Source: Chryseolinea serpens (lineage in GTDB: Bacteria > Bacteroidota > Bacteroidia > Cytophagales > Cyclobacteriaceae). From it: a stretch of DNA of 64,000 bases. Made by a program: the position numbers and the translations under genes. The notes beneath the pieces were generated by a model that was given only the letters and a program-made list of their open reading frames with translations, was not told the DNA's origin and searched no databases. Location of the stretch: NCBI RefSeq assembly GCF_900129725.1, contig NZ_FQWQ01000001.1, positions 1,736,001 through 1,800,000 of the forward strand. The letters are read 5' to 3'. This document shows positions 17,888 through 25,931 of the stretch, piece after piece; positions within the stretch are counted from its first letter, which is position 1, and each line of letters begins with the position of its first letter.

Positions 17888-19345
17888 ATGCCTTTAAAGA
17901 AAACGACCATTCCTTCGGTAAGCCGCAGGAATTTCATGAAGCAAGCCGGGCTTGCTGCAGCGGCCTTTACCATTGTGCCCCGTCACGTGCTGGGCGGTGT
18001 GGGATATAAGGCCCCCAGCGATAAAATTTATGTAGCCGGCATTGGTGCGGGCGGAAAAGGCGAAGGCGACATTGCCCAGTTCGCGAAAAGCGGCAAGGCA
18101 GAGATCGCATTCCTTTGTGATGTGGACGATCGCCGCGCGGCGAAATCCGTTGCTGCCTTCCCGAAAGCCAAGTACTACAAGGATTATCGCATCATGCTTG
18201 AAAAAGAACACAAAAGCATCGATGCCGTCTCGGTTTCCACACCGGATCACAACCACGCCGTACAGGCCATGGCCGCCATGCAATTGGGCAAACACGTCTA
18301 CGTTCAAAAACCTTTGACGCATGACATCTTTGAAGCCCGCGCATTGACGGAAGCTGCCAAGAAATACAAGGTCGTTACCCAAATGGGCAACCAGGGCTCG
18401 TCCGGCGACGGCGTGCGCCAGTTGATGGAGTGGTATAACGCCGGCACCATCGGCGACGTGCACACTGTCTATTGCTGGACTAACCGACCCGTATGGCCGC
18501 AAGGCATAGCGTGGTCCGAAAACAAAGCGCAGGTCCCCAAAGAATTGGATTGGGATCTGTGGCTGGGCACCGCCCCCTACAAAGATTTTGTGGACAAGCT
18601 CGTTCCTTTTAACTGGCGCGGCTGGTGGGACTATGGCACCGGCGCCCTGGGCGACATGGGTTGCCACATTGTGGAACCACCGTTCCGCGTGCTGGGCTTG
18701 AAATATCCCACGGACGTTACCGCCAGCGTCGGCAGCGTTTACGTTGACGAATTCAAACGCGGCTACTTCCCCGACAGCTGCCCTCCTTCTTCCTATGTGA
18801 TCCTGACCTTCCCCGGCCAGAATGGCAAATCGGATATCAAGATGCACTGGATGGATGGCGGCATTCAGCCCCCCAGACCCGAAGAACTGGGCCCCAACGA
18901 AACGATGGGCGACGGCGGAAACGGCGTGATCTTCATCGGCACGAAAGGTAAGATGATGTGCGGCACCTATGGCATGTATCCCGGCCTGCTGCCCACGTCC
19001 AAGAACAACGAAGTGAAGATAGCACAAACCATCAAGCGCGTTCCCAATGGCGCAGAGGGTCACTATGCACAATGGGTGGAAGCGTGTCTCGCCGGCTACG
19101 GCAAGATGGAAGTGAGCTCACCCTTCGAGATCGCCGGTCCACTGACCGAAACGGTGTTGATGGGCAACCTCGCGATCCGCAGCCACGACGTGCGCTATCC
19201 GAAGAAAGACAAACCCGATCAGTTCGACTACCCCGGCCGCAACATCAAGCTGCTCTGGGATGGCGCGAACATGAAGGTGACCAACTTCGACGACGCCAAC
19301 CAATTTGTGAAACGCGAATACCGCAACGGGTGGAAGCTTTCATAG
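17888..19345 (+). CDS. Tat-exported Gfo/Idh/MocA oxidoreductase, paralogue 1
   Basis: The 485-aa protein carries a Tat signal (SRRNFMKQAGLAAAAFTIVP) and then a Rossmann domain (KIYVAGIGAGGKGEGDIAQF, residues about 48-70) with ALLCDVDD-like strand IAFLCDVDDRRA and the EKP-like motif VQKPLTHDIFEARAL. The C-terminal domain is the larger type found in exported Bacteroidota members (NWRGWWDYGTGALGDMGCH). These enzymes bind NAD(P) tightly and oxidise or hydrolyse sugar derivatives; the product here is predicted to be periplasmic. It lies 54 bp after the subunit-3 gene and shares most of its sequence with the gene at 19703, so a duplication is likely. Confidence 0.92.
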   Translation: MPLKKTTIPSVSRRNFMKQAGLAAAAFTIVPRHVLGGVGYKAPSDKIYVAGIGAGGKGEGDIAQFAKSGKAEIAFLCDVDDRRAAKSVAAFPKAKYYKDYRIMLEKEHKSIDAVSVSTPDHNHAVQAMAAMQLGKHVYVQKPLTHDIFEARALTEAAKKYKVVTQMGNQGSSGDGVRQLMEWYNAGTIGDVHTVYCWTNRPVWPQGIAWSENKAQVPKELDWDLWLGTAPYKDFVDKLVPFNWRGWWDYGTGALGDMGCHIVEPPFRVLGLKYPTDVTASVGSVYVDEFKRGYFPDSCPPSSYVILTFPGQNGKSDIKMHWMDGGIQPPRPEELGPNETMGDGGNGVIFIGTKGKMMCGTYGMYPGLLPTSKNNEVKIAQTIKRVPNGAEGHYAQWVEACLAGYGKMEVSSPFEIAGPLTETVLMGNLAIRSHDVRYPKKDKPDQFDYPGRNIKLLWDGANMKVTNFDDANQFVKREYRNGWKLS

Positions 19346-19702
19346 ACTGAAGATAAATTACTTCGAAGAGAGGCTGCTCATTTGGGCAGCCTCTTTGTTT
19401 TCATAGCATTCATGTTTCATAGAACAATTCACAGTAGCCATAACGTTGTAAACAGTTATTAATCACTAGTTCTTAGTCTTGAGTTGAGTGACGAGGATTA
19501 ACTACTTAGGACTAAGTACTCACGACTCATTCGACAAGTGCCTTTTGTCGAAAAAAAATTATCAGCTGTTGCCCTGAAATTATAAGATATTACTCCTTTC
19601 TCGTTTTTCGCCGACCAACCAAGACAGGCGCGTTTCTTTTCTTGTGGATTTTGTGTAATTTTTTAGTGTCAAAAAAAATCATTCACGCAAAACAACCCGA
19701 TC
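19346..19702. other. intergenic region with terminator and degenerate heptamer repeats
   Basis: The 357 bp contain the terminator at 19369-19399, a stretch of loosely repeated heptamers at about 19467-19530 (units such as TTAGTCT, ACTACTT, AGGACTA, AGTACTC, ACGACTC), and an inverted repeat TTCGACAA (19530-19537)/TTGTCGAA (19545-19552). The remaining AT-rich 150 bp must include the promoter of the second Gfo gene. No open frame is supported. Confidence 0.55.
19369..19399 (+). terminator. terminator after Gfo/Idh/MocA paralogue 1
   Basis: AGAGGCTGC (19369-19377) pairs with GCAGCCTCT (19386-19394), followed by TTGTTTT. It starts 24 bp after the stop codon, so the second paralogue is a separate unit. 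Confidence 0.8.
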
Positions 19703-21145
19703 ATGCCTCTGAAGAAAAAAGAAATCCCATCCCCGCATTCAATTTCCCGAAGAGACTTCATTCGTAATGCAGGGGTTACTGCCGCAGCCTTCACCATCTT
19801 GCCCCGGTTTGTGTTAGGAGGCAAAGGCTATGTTCCGCCCAGCGACACACTCTACATCGCCGGCATTGGTGTGGGTGGTAAAGGGGAGAGTGATCTTACA
19901 GGATTTGCAAAAAATCCAAAAGCCAGGATCGCTTTTCTATGCGATGTCGATGATCGTATGGCCGTAAAATCAAAGACCAATTTCCCGCAAGCGAAATACT
20001 ACAAAGACTTTCGCGTGATGCTCGACAAAGAAGCCAAAAACATCGACGCCGTTTCGGTTTCCACACCGGACCACACCCATGCCGTGGCCGCCATGGCTGC
20101 CATCCAACGCGGTAAGCACGTGTATGTGCAGAAGCCCCTCACCTACTCCATCTTTGAAGCACGCGAGTTGGCTGCGGCCGCTAAGAAATATAAAGTGGTA
20201 ACACAAATGGGCAACCAGTATGCCTCCGCAGACCATGTGCGCACCGCCAAGGAAATGATCGATGCCGGTCTTATTGGTGAAGTCACCAAAGTACAAACCT
20301 GGACCAACCGCCCCGTGTGGCCCCAAGGCATCCCGACGCCAACCGGAAAATTCAATGTGCCCGCCGAACTCGATTGGAATTTGTGGCTTGGTCCATCCAA
20401 GCTCATCGACTACAACCCGGCCTATCTTCCTTTCAACTGGAGAGGCTGGTGGAACTTCGGCACCGGCGCCCTCGGCGACATGGCCTGCCACATCATGGAC
20501 GCCGCCTTCCGCATCCTGCCCATCGACTTCCCCACCGAAGTAGAATGCAGCACCACCACCGCATGGTCGGGATTCTTTGAAGAAGCCCACTACAACGAAA
20601 GCTGTCCCGCCTCCTCCATCATCTACATGAAATTTCCCCGCAAAGACGGCAAAGGCGACATCCAATTCTCCTGGACCGACGGCGGCCTCTTGCCAAAACG
20701 CCCCGAAGAATTACTGCCCAACGAACAACTGGGCGACGACGGAAACGGCTACATTTTCGAAGGCACCAAAGGCAAGCTGGCCGGATGCTACAACACCGCA
20801 CCCACCCTCCTGCCGACCTCCCTCATGAAAACCGTGACCCTACCCAAACAAACCATCCCCCGCATTCCCGGCGGCGAAGAAGGCCACTACACACAATGGG
20901 TAGAGGCCTGCCTGCAAGGCTACGGCAAAATGCAACTGAGTTCCCCCTTCGAATACGCCGGCCCATTCACCGAAGCGGTCTTAATGGGCAATCTCGCACT
21001 ACGAAGCTACGCGATGCAAGGACCCAATGGCACCACGCCGGGCAGGAAGACGCTGTTGTGGGATGCAAAGAACATGAAGATCACAAACTTTGATGAAGCG
21101 AATCAGTTTGTGAAGCGGGAGTATCGGGAGGGGTGGACGCTGTAG
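19703..21145 (+). CDS. Tat-exported Gfo/Idh/MocA oxidoreductase, paralogue 2
   Basis: This 480-aa protein has the same plan as the 17888 gene: a Tat signal (ISRRDFIRNAGVTAAAFTILP), a Rossmann fold (TLYIAGIGVGGKGESDL), IAFLCDVDDRMA, VQKPLTYSIFEARELA, NWRGWWNFGTGALGDMACH and an almost identical end (FDEANQFVKREYREGW). The two copies differ mostly in the substrate-side loops (for example EEAHYNESCPASS against EFKRGYFPDSCPPSS), which suggests related but distinct substrates. Its own leader and the terminator upstream indicate separate transcription. Codon use in the last 150 codons is notably C-rich. Confidence 0.92.
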   Translation: MPLKKKEIPSPHSISRRDFIRNAGVTAAAFTILPRFVLGGKGYVPPSDTLYIAGIGVGGKGESDLTGFAKNPKARIAFLCDVDDRMAVKSKTNFPQAKYYKDFRVMLDKEAKNIDAVSVSTPDHTHAVAAMAAIQRGKHVYVQKPLTYSIFEARELAAAAKKYKVVTQMGNQYASADHVRTAKEMIDAGLIGEVTKVQTWTNRPVWPQGIPTPTGKFNVPAELDWNLWLGPSKLIDYNPAYLPFNWRGWWNFGTGALGDMACHIMDAAFRILPIDFPTEVECSTTTAWSGFFEEAHYNESCPASSIIYMKFPRKDGKGDIQFSWTDGGLLPKRPEELLPNEQLGDDGNGYIFEGTKGKLAGCYNTAPTLLPTSLMKTVTLPKQTIPRIPGGEEGHYTQWVEACLQGYGKMQLSSPFEYAGPFTEAVLMGNLALRSYAMQGPNGTTPGRKTLLWDAKNMKITNFDEANQFVKREYREGWTL

Positions 21146-21163
21146 TCGGGAGACTGTTAATTT

Positions 21164-21320
21164 AGTAGTCAGTAGTCAGTAGCCAGTAGTCAGTAGCCAG
21201 TAGTCAGTAGTCAGTAGTCAGTAGCCAGTAGTCAGTAGTCAGTAGCCAATAGTCAGCCGTCAGTATTCAGAATCCAGTAGTCAGGGTCTAGTAGCCAGTA
21301 AAGAGAAATTAGTAGTCAGT
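21164..21320. repeat. tandem heptamer tract AGTAGTC/AGTAGCC
   Basis: The first eleven units (21164-21240) are exact AGTAGTC or AGTAGCC heptamers in phase. The units then decay (AATAGTC, AGCCGTC, AGTATTC, AGAATCC) before a last clear AGTAGCC near 21290. Three exact units of the same heptamer occur at 50959-50979. The unit has no spacer-plus-repeat organisation, so it is not CRISPR. Confidence 0.85.
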
Positions 21321-21339
21321 TGTCAGTGCTAAAAAGTTT

Positions 21340-21405
21340 GGAGCCAGGGACCAGGAGTTTTTAATGCAGATTTCTCTTGCATTTTTTCTCCCGGTTCCCG
21401 GCTCC
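21340..21405. repeat. nested inverted repeat at the centre of the heptamer structure
   Basis: GGAGCCAGGGACCAGGAG (21340-21357) is the reverse complement, with three mismatches, of CTCCCGGTTCCCGGCTCC (21388-21405). The heptamer arms outside it are likewise opposed (AGTAGYC to the left, GRCTACT to the right at 21411-21471), so the whole 300 bp can fold back as one cruciform or long hairpin. Confidence 0.7.
21363..21387 (+). terminator. terminator-like hairpin inside the inverted structure
   Basis: AATGCA (21363-21368) pairs with TGCATT (21378-21383) and is followed by TTTT. AAGAGAAAT (21301-21309) and ATTTCTCTT (21370-21378) form a competing pairing. Confidence 0.4.
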
Positions 21406-21484
21406 TAAGCTACGGACTGGCTACCGGATTCCTGCTACTTACTACTGGCTACTGACTACTGGCTACTGACTCCTCCTTTCCAAC

Positions 21485-22003
21485 TCACACCAGCTTTAAA
21501 AACTGACTCACTTTCCACTGACCATCCAACACCATCGCTCTATCCATCTTAATACGATATTCTTTTGCTCCCGAAGCAAACACGATCGTTACGGGCACGG
21601 CTCCGAATCGTTCGGACGTGTTCTCTGTCAATTCTATGCCGACGTAGCGGATGGATTTCCAGTCGATGCCTTTTTCTTTGCCGCGTTCGAGCAGGGATTC
21701 AAAGGAAGCTTTTACGGCGGGCAAGAGGTTGGCATGGTAGGTGCGTTCGAATTCGGATTGCGCGTCTTGCAGCGAGCTGCCGTAGATCTCGGCGCTTTCT
21801 TCCATGACGGCGTGGAAATCGGACACGGTGGGAAACAAACTCGCGTAGTGTTCGGCTGACGACTCGCGGAGGGCGGAGACCACGCGCTCGGCCATTTGTT
21901 CGGAGGTGGCGGTGGTGATTGTTTTTTCAGTTACCATAGGGTTTGATACAAATGCGGTGAGTGAGAGGGACAAGGCAGCGAAGGTGATGACAGTTGTTTT
22001 CAT
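21485..22003 (-). CDS. secreted protein of unknown function (172 aa)
   Basis: The product has a signal peptide (MKTTVITFAALSLSLTAFVS) and a mature part of about 150 aa. The sequence TSEQMAERVVSALRESSAEHYASLFPTVSDF, then a helical stretch and a beta-rich end (RFGAVPVTIVFASGAKEYRIKMDR, MVLDGQWKVSQFLKLV), resembles the NTF2/SnoaL-like or DUF4878-type layout often seen in exported Bacteroidota proteins, but I cannot name the family with certainty. The gene is 69 bp upstream (in transcription order) of the cytochrome gene stop-start boundary on the same strand; the cytochrome gene lies upstream of it. Function is unknown. Confidence 0.7.
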   Translation of the reverse strand: MKTTVITFAALSLSLTAFVSNPMVTEKTITTATSEQMAERVVSALRESSAEHYASLFPTVSDFHAVMEESAEIYGSSLQDAQSEFERTYHANLLPAVKASFESLLERGKEKGIDWKSIRYVGIELTENTSERFGAVPVTIVFASGAKEYRIKMDRAMVLDGQWKVSQFLKLV

Positions 22004-22072
22004 TTTGGGTTCTATTTTTTGAAAGAGGGTTTTGTTCTTGTGATCAATAGTGAGTTAAGACAAGGCTAAGTC

Positions 22073-22684
22073 TTACAACTCTGTAGGCGGCACCGGTGTG
22101 GGCACCAGGTTTTCCACGGGAGGGATCGACTTCAGGTAGGTGAAGACAGCGAGCAAGTCGTCGTCGGTCATGTTGGCGTACATAGGCCAGGGCATGGGGG
22201 GCAGCAAGTCGCGGTTCCCTTCCTGCCCTTTGCTCTTTCCTTTGCGGATGGCGGTGAGAAAGTTTTCGAACGACCATGCACCGATGCCGGTGTCGTCGGG
22301 AGTCAGGTTGGCGGCGTATGAGAGTCCCCAGGGGCCAACAAATGCCGTGGTGTTCATATTGAACAACACCCATCCATTTCTCCCGGCATTCTGGCCCATG
22401 GGAGGAAGCTTTTCTTTTTGTTGGTGGCCCGAGAGCAGCAGGCTTGGGTCGGGTGCGGGTCCGTGGTCGGTCATCACTTTCGGGGAGTGGCAGTCATTGC
22501 AACCGCCCACGGTGACGAGGTACTTGCCGCGTTGGATCAGTTCGTCTTTCGTCGGCACCGGAATCGGTTTGTAGGTGTCGGCGATTTCATACTCGTCACT
22601 TGCGGCCGCCGTTTGTTTCTTTTCGGGCTGACATCCCATCAAAACACTGGCGGTGAGAAGGGAAGCGATCAGGGATTTTTTCAT
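22073..22684 (-). CDS. monohaem c-type cytochrome lipoprotein
   Basis: The 203-aa protein opens with a lipoprotein signal (SVLMGC lipobox, Cys about residue 18) and a charged linker. The haem site is CNDCH within RGKYLVTVGGCNDCHSP, and a likely axial methionine is in LPPMPWPMYANM, followed by DDDLLAVFTYLKSIPP, the typical last helix of class I cytochromes. It should sit in the periplasm or on a membrane surface as an electron carrier. Proteins of this size and layout often receive electrons from dehydrogenases, so a link to the GMC enzyme at 15420 is possible, though strand and distance do not show it. Confidence 0.88.
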   Translation of the reverse strand: MKKSLIASLLTASVLMGCQPEKKQTAAASDEYEIADTYKPIPVPTKDELIQRGKYLVTVGGCNDCHSPKVMTDHGPAPDPSLLLSGHQQKEKLPPMGQNAGRNGWVLFNMNTTAFVGPWGLSYAANLTPDDTGIGAWSFENFLTAIRKGKSKGQEGNRDLLPPMPWPMYANMTDDDLLAVFTYLKSIPPVENLVPTPVPPTEL

Positions 22685-22876
22685 AATGGGTTTTATTAAA
22701 ACATTTTATGATCCTCAGAACGGGGTTGGGGTTTGAATGATGCATCCTAAACCAGAGAATGGAACGAACGTCGGGGTATTTGGAATGAAGGGAGTGACAG
22801 GGGGAATAAACGCAGGGGCGCCAGTATCCTCAAATACCTTAAACCGCAACGTCAGCGCAAAGGGCTTCGCCTTTTG

Positions 22877-24169
22877 CTACCTGGGAAAGGTGAGCATGAA
22901 GCGGGTGCCTTGGCCGGGGCCGCTGTCGAGGGTGAGGGTGCCGTGGTTGAGTTCGGTGAATTCTTTGACGAGGATCAGGCCAAGGCCGGTGCCTTTTTCT
23001 TTTTCTGTGCCGCAGGTGGAGCGCTGACCGTGGAGTGTGAACAGGGCGCAAAGTTTTTCCTTGTCGATGCCTACGCCGGTGTCGCTGAGGCGCACGATCA
23101 CCGCTTTGTCGTCTCGGACGGCGTCGATGGCGATGGCACCGCCACGGGGTGTGAACTTGATGGCGTTGCTGAGCAGGTTGCGGAAGGCGGTGGCCAGCGT
23201 GTGTTGATCGGCATGCAGCGAAATAGATTCGTCTACAGAAAGCGAAAGGGTGATTTCTTTTGCCGCAAGACTCTCCTTATACAGCGAAACGATCTGTTGA
23301 AAAAAAGCGTGCAGTGGAATGTTTTCAAAGACACACTGGATGCCATTGGTTTGGCTCAACGACCAATCGAGCAGGTTCTCCAACAAGTGGTTCAGATTGT
23401 CGGCCGACTGATCCACTTTGCCACAAAGGTTGTCGATCTTATCGGTTTGGCCGAGTTTATGATAGTGGCTGAAAAGGCGCGTGAGACTCTGGAACGAAGT
23501 GACCGGTCCACGCAGATCGTGGCTGATGATGGAGAAGAATTTATTTTTTGTTTCGTTCAGGCGCTGGAGTTCGGCCGTGCGTTCGCGGATCTTTTCTTCC
23601 ATGCTGTCGTACAACATGGAATTCTGGATCGACACGGCAAGGGGTTGTGCCAGGGTGATGAGGAAGTTTTCATCCTCCTTGCTGAAGACACAAAATTCGC
23701 GGCTTTCCGCCATGAGCAGGGCCACCAGTTCGGCGTTGGCAACGAGGGGGATCGCCACCTGGCTCTCGGCGTCGGCAAGGCCCAGGGGGCGCACGAAGTT
23801 GAGTTCGCCTTCGTGGCTTACGGTGGCCATGTAATGTTGTTTGCGGCGTATACCCGTCAGGTTAATGTGCTTGCGCCGTGCTGCGGCCAGCCCCACAATG
23901 CCCTGGCCAAAAGGTACGGTCTTCCCGGTTTGATCTTCGGCGTAACCATGACACGCCACCACGGTGAGGCGCTGTTGGTCTGGGTTGGGCACCAGGATCA
24001 TGCTGTTGGACAGGTTGAACTGGTCGTCGAGAATGTCGAGGATCGTGTTGAGTTTTTCCGGGAGGCTTACCAGTTTATTTAGCTCGAAGGACACCTTGCT
24101 GATGATGTCCATCTTCCGCTGCGAGGTCTCCAGTTTGGCCGAAAGCTTTTCGAGGTCTGTAATTTCCAT
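22877..24169 (-). CDS. soluble GAF-domain sensor histidine kinase
   Basis: The 430-aa protein has no membrane segment. A short coiled start (1-25) leads into a GAF domain (about 30-185, with GQGIVGLAAARRK and QVAIPLVANAELVALL), a coiled coil, then HisKA with H217 in FFSIISHDLRGPVTSF and a complete ATPase domain: N box FRNLLSNAIKFTP, G1 LSDTGVGID, G2 GTGLGLILVKEF. It is the last gene of a tight minus-strand operon: LytTR regulator (25051), two PNPOx-like proteins (gaps 3 and -4 bp), then this kinase at 9 bp. It should phosphorylate the LytTR regulator; the signal may come through the PNPOx-like partners. Confidence 0.92.
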   Translation of the reverse strand: MEITDLEKLSAKLETSQRKMDIISKVSFELNKLVSLPEKLNTILDILDDQFNLSNSMILVPNPDQQRLTVVACHGYAEDQTGKTVPFGQGIVGLAAARRKHINLTGIRRKQHYMATVSHEGELNFVRPLGLADAESQVAIPLVANAELVALLMAESREFCVFSKEDENFLITLAQPLAVSIQNSMLYDSMEEKIRERTAELQRLNETKNKFFSIISHDLRGPVTSFQSLTRLFSHYHKLGQTDKIDNLCGKVDQSADNLNHLLENLLDWSLSQTNGIQCVFENIPLHAFFQQIVSLYKESLAAKEITLSLSVDESISLHADQHTLATAFRNLLSNAIKFTPRGGAIAIDAVRDDKAVIVRLSDTGVGIDKEKLCALFTLHGQRSTCGTEKEKGTGLGLILVKEFTELNHGTLTLDSGPGQGTRFMLTFPR

Positions 24170-24178
24170 AGCGCCGGC

Positions 24179-24583
24179 TTACATTTTTTCGATGGAGATC
24201 ACCCGGTAAATATCGGCAGCTTTCAGCTTGAAGATCCCCTCCTTCTTCTGCGCCGAAGCTAGGGCCTCCAGTTGGATCTCCATGGCATCGAAGATCTCGC
24301 CTTCCGTTTGCGATTCCTCATAACGCAACAGGAGCTTATACAAATCGTAATGCACCGGGCAGGTAATGATGGCCGTGAGCACGGGGTTTTCGCGAACGTT
24401 GCGGATGGTCTTGTTAAAGAATTGGTACGACAAGGCGACGTGGTGCTCGTCTACAAAATACACTTGCGAGATATAGGTCACATTGGGAGTATGATCCAGC
24501 GACGCGGTGGCCACAATGGTGGGGATCACCCCTTGCAGGGCGGGCATGATGTCCTCGAGGTGTACATTTTGTTCGACGGTCAT
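24179..24583 (-). CDS. PNPOx-like (split-barrel flavin-type) protein B
   Basis: This 134-aa protein matches the pyridoxamine 5'-phosphate oxidase-like split barrel: GVIPTIVATASLDHTPNVTYISQVYFVDEHHVALS, then NVRENPVLTAIITCPVHYDLY, the usual strand order of FMN- or haem-binding relatives. A short helical C-terminus follows (KKEGIFKLKAADIYRVISIEK). Its ATG overlaps the stop of the upstream gene by 4 bp, so translation is probably coupled. A cytoplasmic redox or ligand sensor for the adjacent kinase is an inference from operon structure. A catalytic role cannot be excluded. Confidence 0.8.
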   Translation of the reverse strand: MTVEQNVHLEDIMPALQGVIPTIVATASLDHTPNVTYISQVYFVDEHHVALSYQFFNKTIRNVRENPVLTAIITCPVHYDLYKLLLRYEESQTEGEIFDAMEIQLEALASAQKKEGIFKLKAADIYRVISIEKM

Positions 24584-25047
24584 GCGAAAACTTTTTCACC
24601 GGTTCCCGCCCGGGGCGATTGATCAAAGACCTGTGTCACCTGGAAATCCAAAGCGATAATGGGGCGATACTTGAAATAGGCGTTGTACAATCCCATCTTT
24701 GAATGCCCAAACGAACCCAGGATGTCCGAAAATTCTTCCATGTACTTCAGCTGAAAATCTACCTCCGCTTCGGTGCACGGGCGATAGGAAAGAAAATTGC
24801 CTTTGTACTGATAGCTCTCAAAGGAATGGAGCTCGGTCACGACCAAGGCAATCACCGGGTTTTCACGAAGGTGCTGAAAACCGACATTCATAAACCGCAA
24901 GGGAATAAAACAGGTAAAGACCTCCCTATCCGGATCGAATTTGATGCCGGTACATTTGATGGGCTCGGGGATATTGTCCAGGCTCGACGTGGCCAACCAA
25001 AATGACAGGGGCAATTTCAAAAACGCAACGTGTGAAGGGGGCACCAT
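24580..25047 (-). CDS. PNPOx-like (split-barrel flavin-type) protein A
   Basis: The 155-aa product begins MVPPSHVAFLKLPLSFWLAT and shows the same split-barrel pattern as its neighbour: LSFWLATSSLDNIPEPIKCTGIKFDPDREVFTCFIP, then FQHLRENPVIALVVTELHSFESYQYKG. The phrase NVRENPV/HLRENPV is shared by both, which supports common ancestry. It lies 3 bp after the LytTR regulator gene and overlaps the next gene by 4 bp. A dimer or heterodimer with the second protein would give the family's two-site arrangement; that is inference. Confidence 0.8.
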   Translation of the reverse strand: MVPPSHVAFLKLPLSFWLATSSLDNIPEPIKCTGIKFDPDREVFTCFIPLRFMNVGFQHLRENPVIALVVTELHSFESYQYKGNFLSYRPCTEAEVDFQLKYMEEFSDILGSFGHSKMGLYNAYFKYRPIIALDFQVTQVFDQSPRAGTGEKVFA

Positions 25048-25050
25048 ACG

Positions 25051-25776
25051 TTATGACAAATAATTTAGCGTAGCCAAAAGATGATCCTTATACGTCTTTC
25101 CGATGGGAATGGTTTTTTCCGCCACCCGCAAGGTCTGGTCGCCGGTATTGATCTCGTCGATGGCGCTTTTGCGGACCAGGAAGGAACGATGCACCTGTAC
25201 GAATTCGTCGCGGGGCAGTTTCTCCTGCAGATCCTTTAGCCGCATGTTGATGATGTGGCGTTTGCGGCCGGTCACAATGAAACAGTATTTCTCGTCCACT
25301 TCCACCATGAGGATCTCGTCGAGCTTTACTTTGACGAGACGGGTGTTGTCACGGATAAAAAACGCGTCGACTGTCAACACTTCCTGCGCGGGCTTAGGTT
25401 GGTCAGACGCGCTGAAAAGGGCCAGTTCGATGGCCGATTGCAGGCTCACGGGATCATAGGGCTTTATGATGTAGGCCACGGGGCCGGTGAGCTTGGCTTG
25501 CTGGAAAATGTCCTTGTCCTTGAATGCCGTTACGTAAATGATGGGAATGCGCTGGTTTCGGTTGATGCGGGCCGCCAGTTCGATGCCGGTGAGCGTGTCG
25601 TGGATCTCGATGTCCATGAGGATGAGGTCGGGCGGGTTCTCCTCCAGCAACCGCAACGCATCGGTCGCATTGTCGGCAATGCCGGTCAGTTCATACCCCA
25701 ATTCCTGGACAACAAAGTCCAGGGACTCCGCATAAATGGGATCGTCCTCAACGGCCAGGATTTTAATGGTCGACAC
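25051..25776 (-). CDS. LytTR-family response regulator (operon with GAF kinase)
   Basis: The 241-aa protein joins a receiver domain (1-120; acidic pair E10/D11/D12, phospho-acceptor D55 in LILMDIEI, VTAFKDKD, K in IIKPYDP) to a C-terminal LytTR DNA-binding domain (about 138-238; FFIRDNTRLVKVKLDEILMVEVDEKYC, FVQVHRSFLVRKSAIDEI). LytTR proteins bind short direct repeats upstream of targets. It is first in the operon with two PNPOx-like proteins and the GAF kinase, which identifies its probable partner. An unassigned gap of 155 bp separates it from CheR. Confidence 0.93.
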   Translation of the reverse strand: MSTIKILAVEDDPIYAESLDFVVQELGYELTGIADNATDALRLLEENPPDLILMDIEIHDTLTGIELAARINRNQRIPIIYVTAFKDKDIFQQAKLTGPVAYIIKPYDPVSLQSAIELALFSASDQPKPAQEVLTVDAFFIRDNTRLVKVKLDEILMVEVDEKYCFIVTGRKRHIINMRLKDLQEKLPRDEFVQVHRSFLVRKSAIDEINTGDQTLRVAEKTIPIGKTYKDHLLATLNYLS

Positions 25777-25931
25777 AAGGTTAGGCTTACGTATACAAGA
25801 TAAACAAAGTTTCGCATACTGCCCGGCCTACACCCGCGTGGGAATGCCCAGCCCTTGTCAGAAAAACGATCGCGCAGGAACCCATTTTTGAGGATAACGT
25901 CTGGCCGGCAGCCCCAGGTTCCAGATCTTGA

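Larger units (their letters stand above)
21146..21484. other. convergent intergenic region filled by an inverted heptamer-repeat structure
   Basis: The space between the Gfo paralogue (plus) and the 21485-22003 gene (minus) is almost entirely repeats: an AGTAGYC tract (21164-21320), a nested inverted pair at 21340-21357/21388-21405, a terminator at 21363-21387, and the complementary-orientation tract at about 21411-21471. No gene is present. Confidence 0.7.

Noticed and set aside
17894-19072. 392-codon minus-strand open frame opposite Gfo/Idh/MocA paralogue 1
   Set aside because: Shadow of a Tat-exported oxidoreductase with clear motifs on the plus strand.
21164-21320. Possible CRISPR-like repeat array
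   Set aside because: The units are 7 nt, contiguous and without unique spacers, and no cas genes are near.
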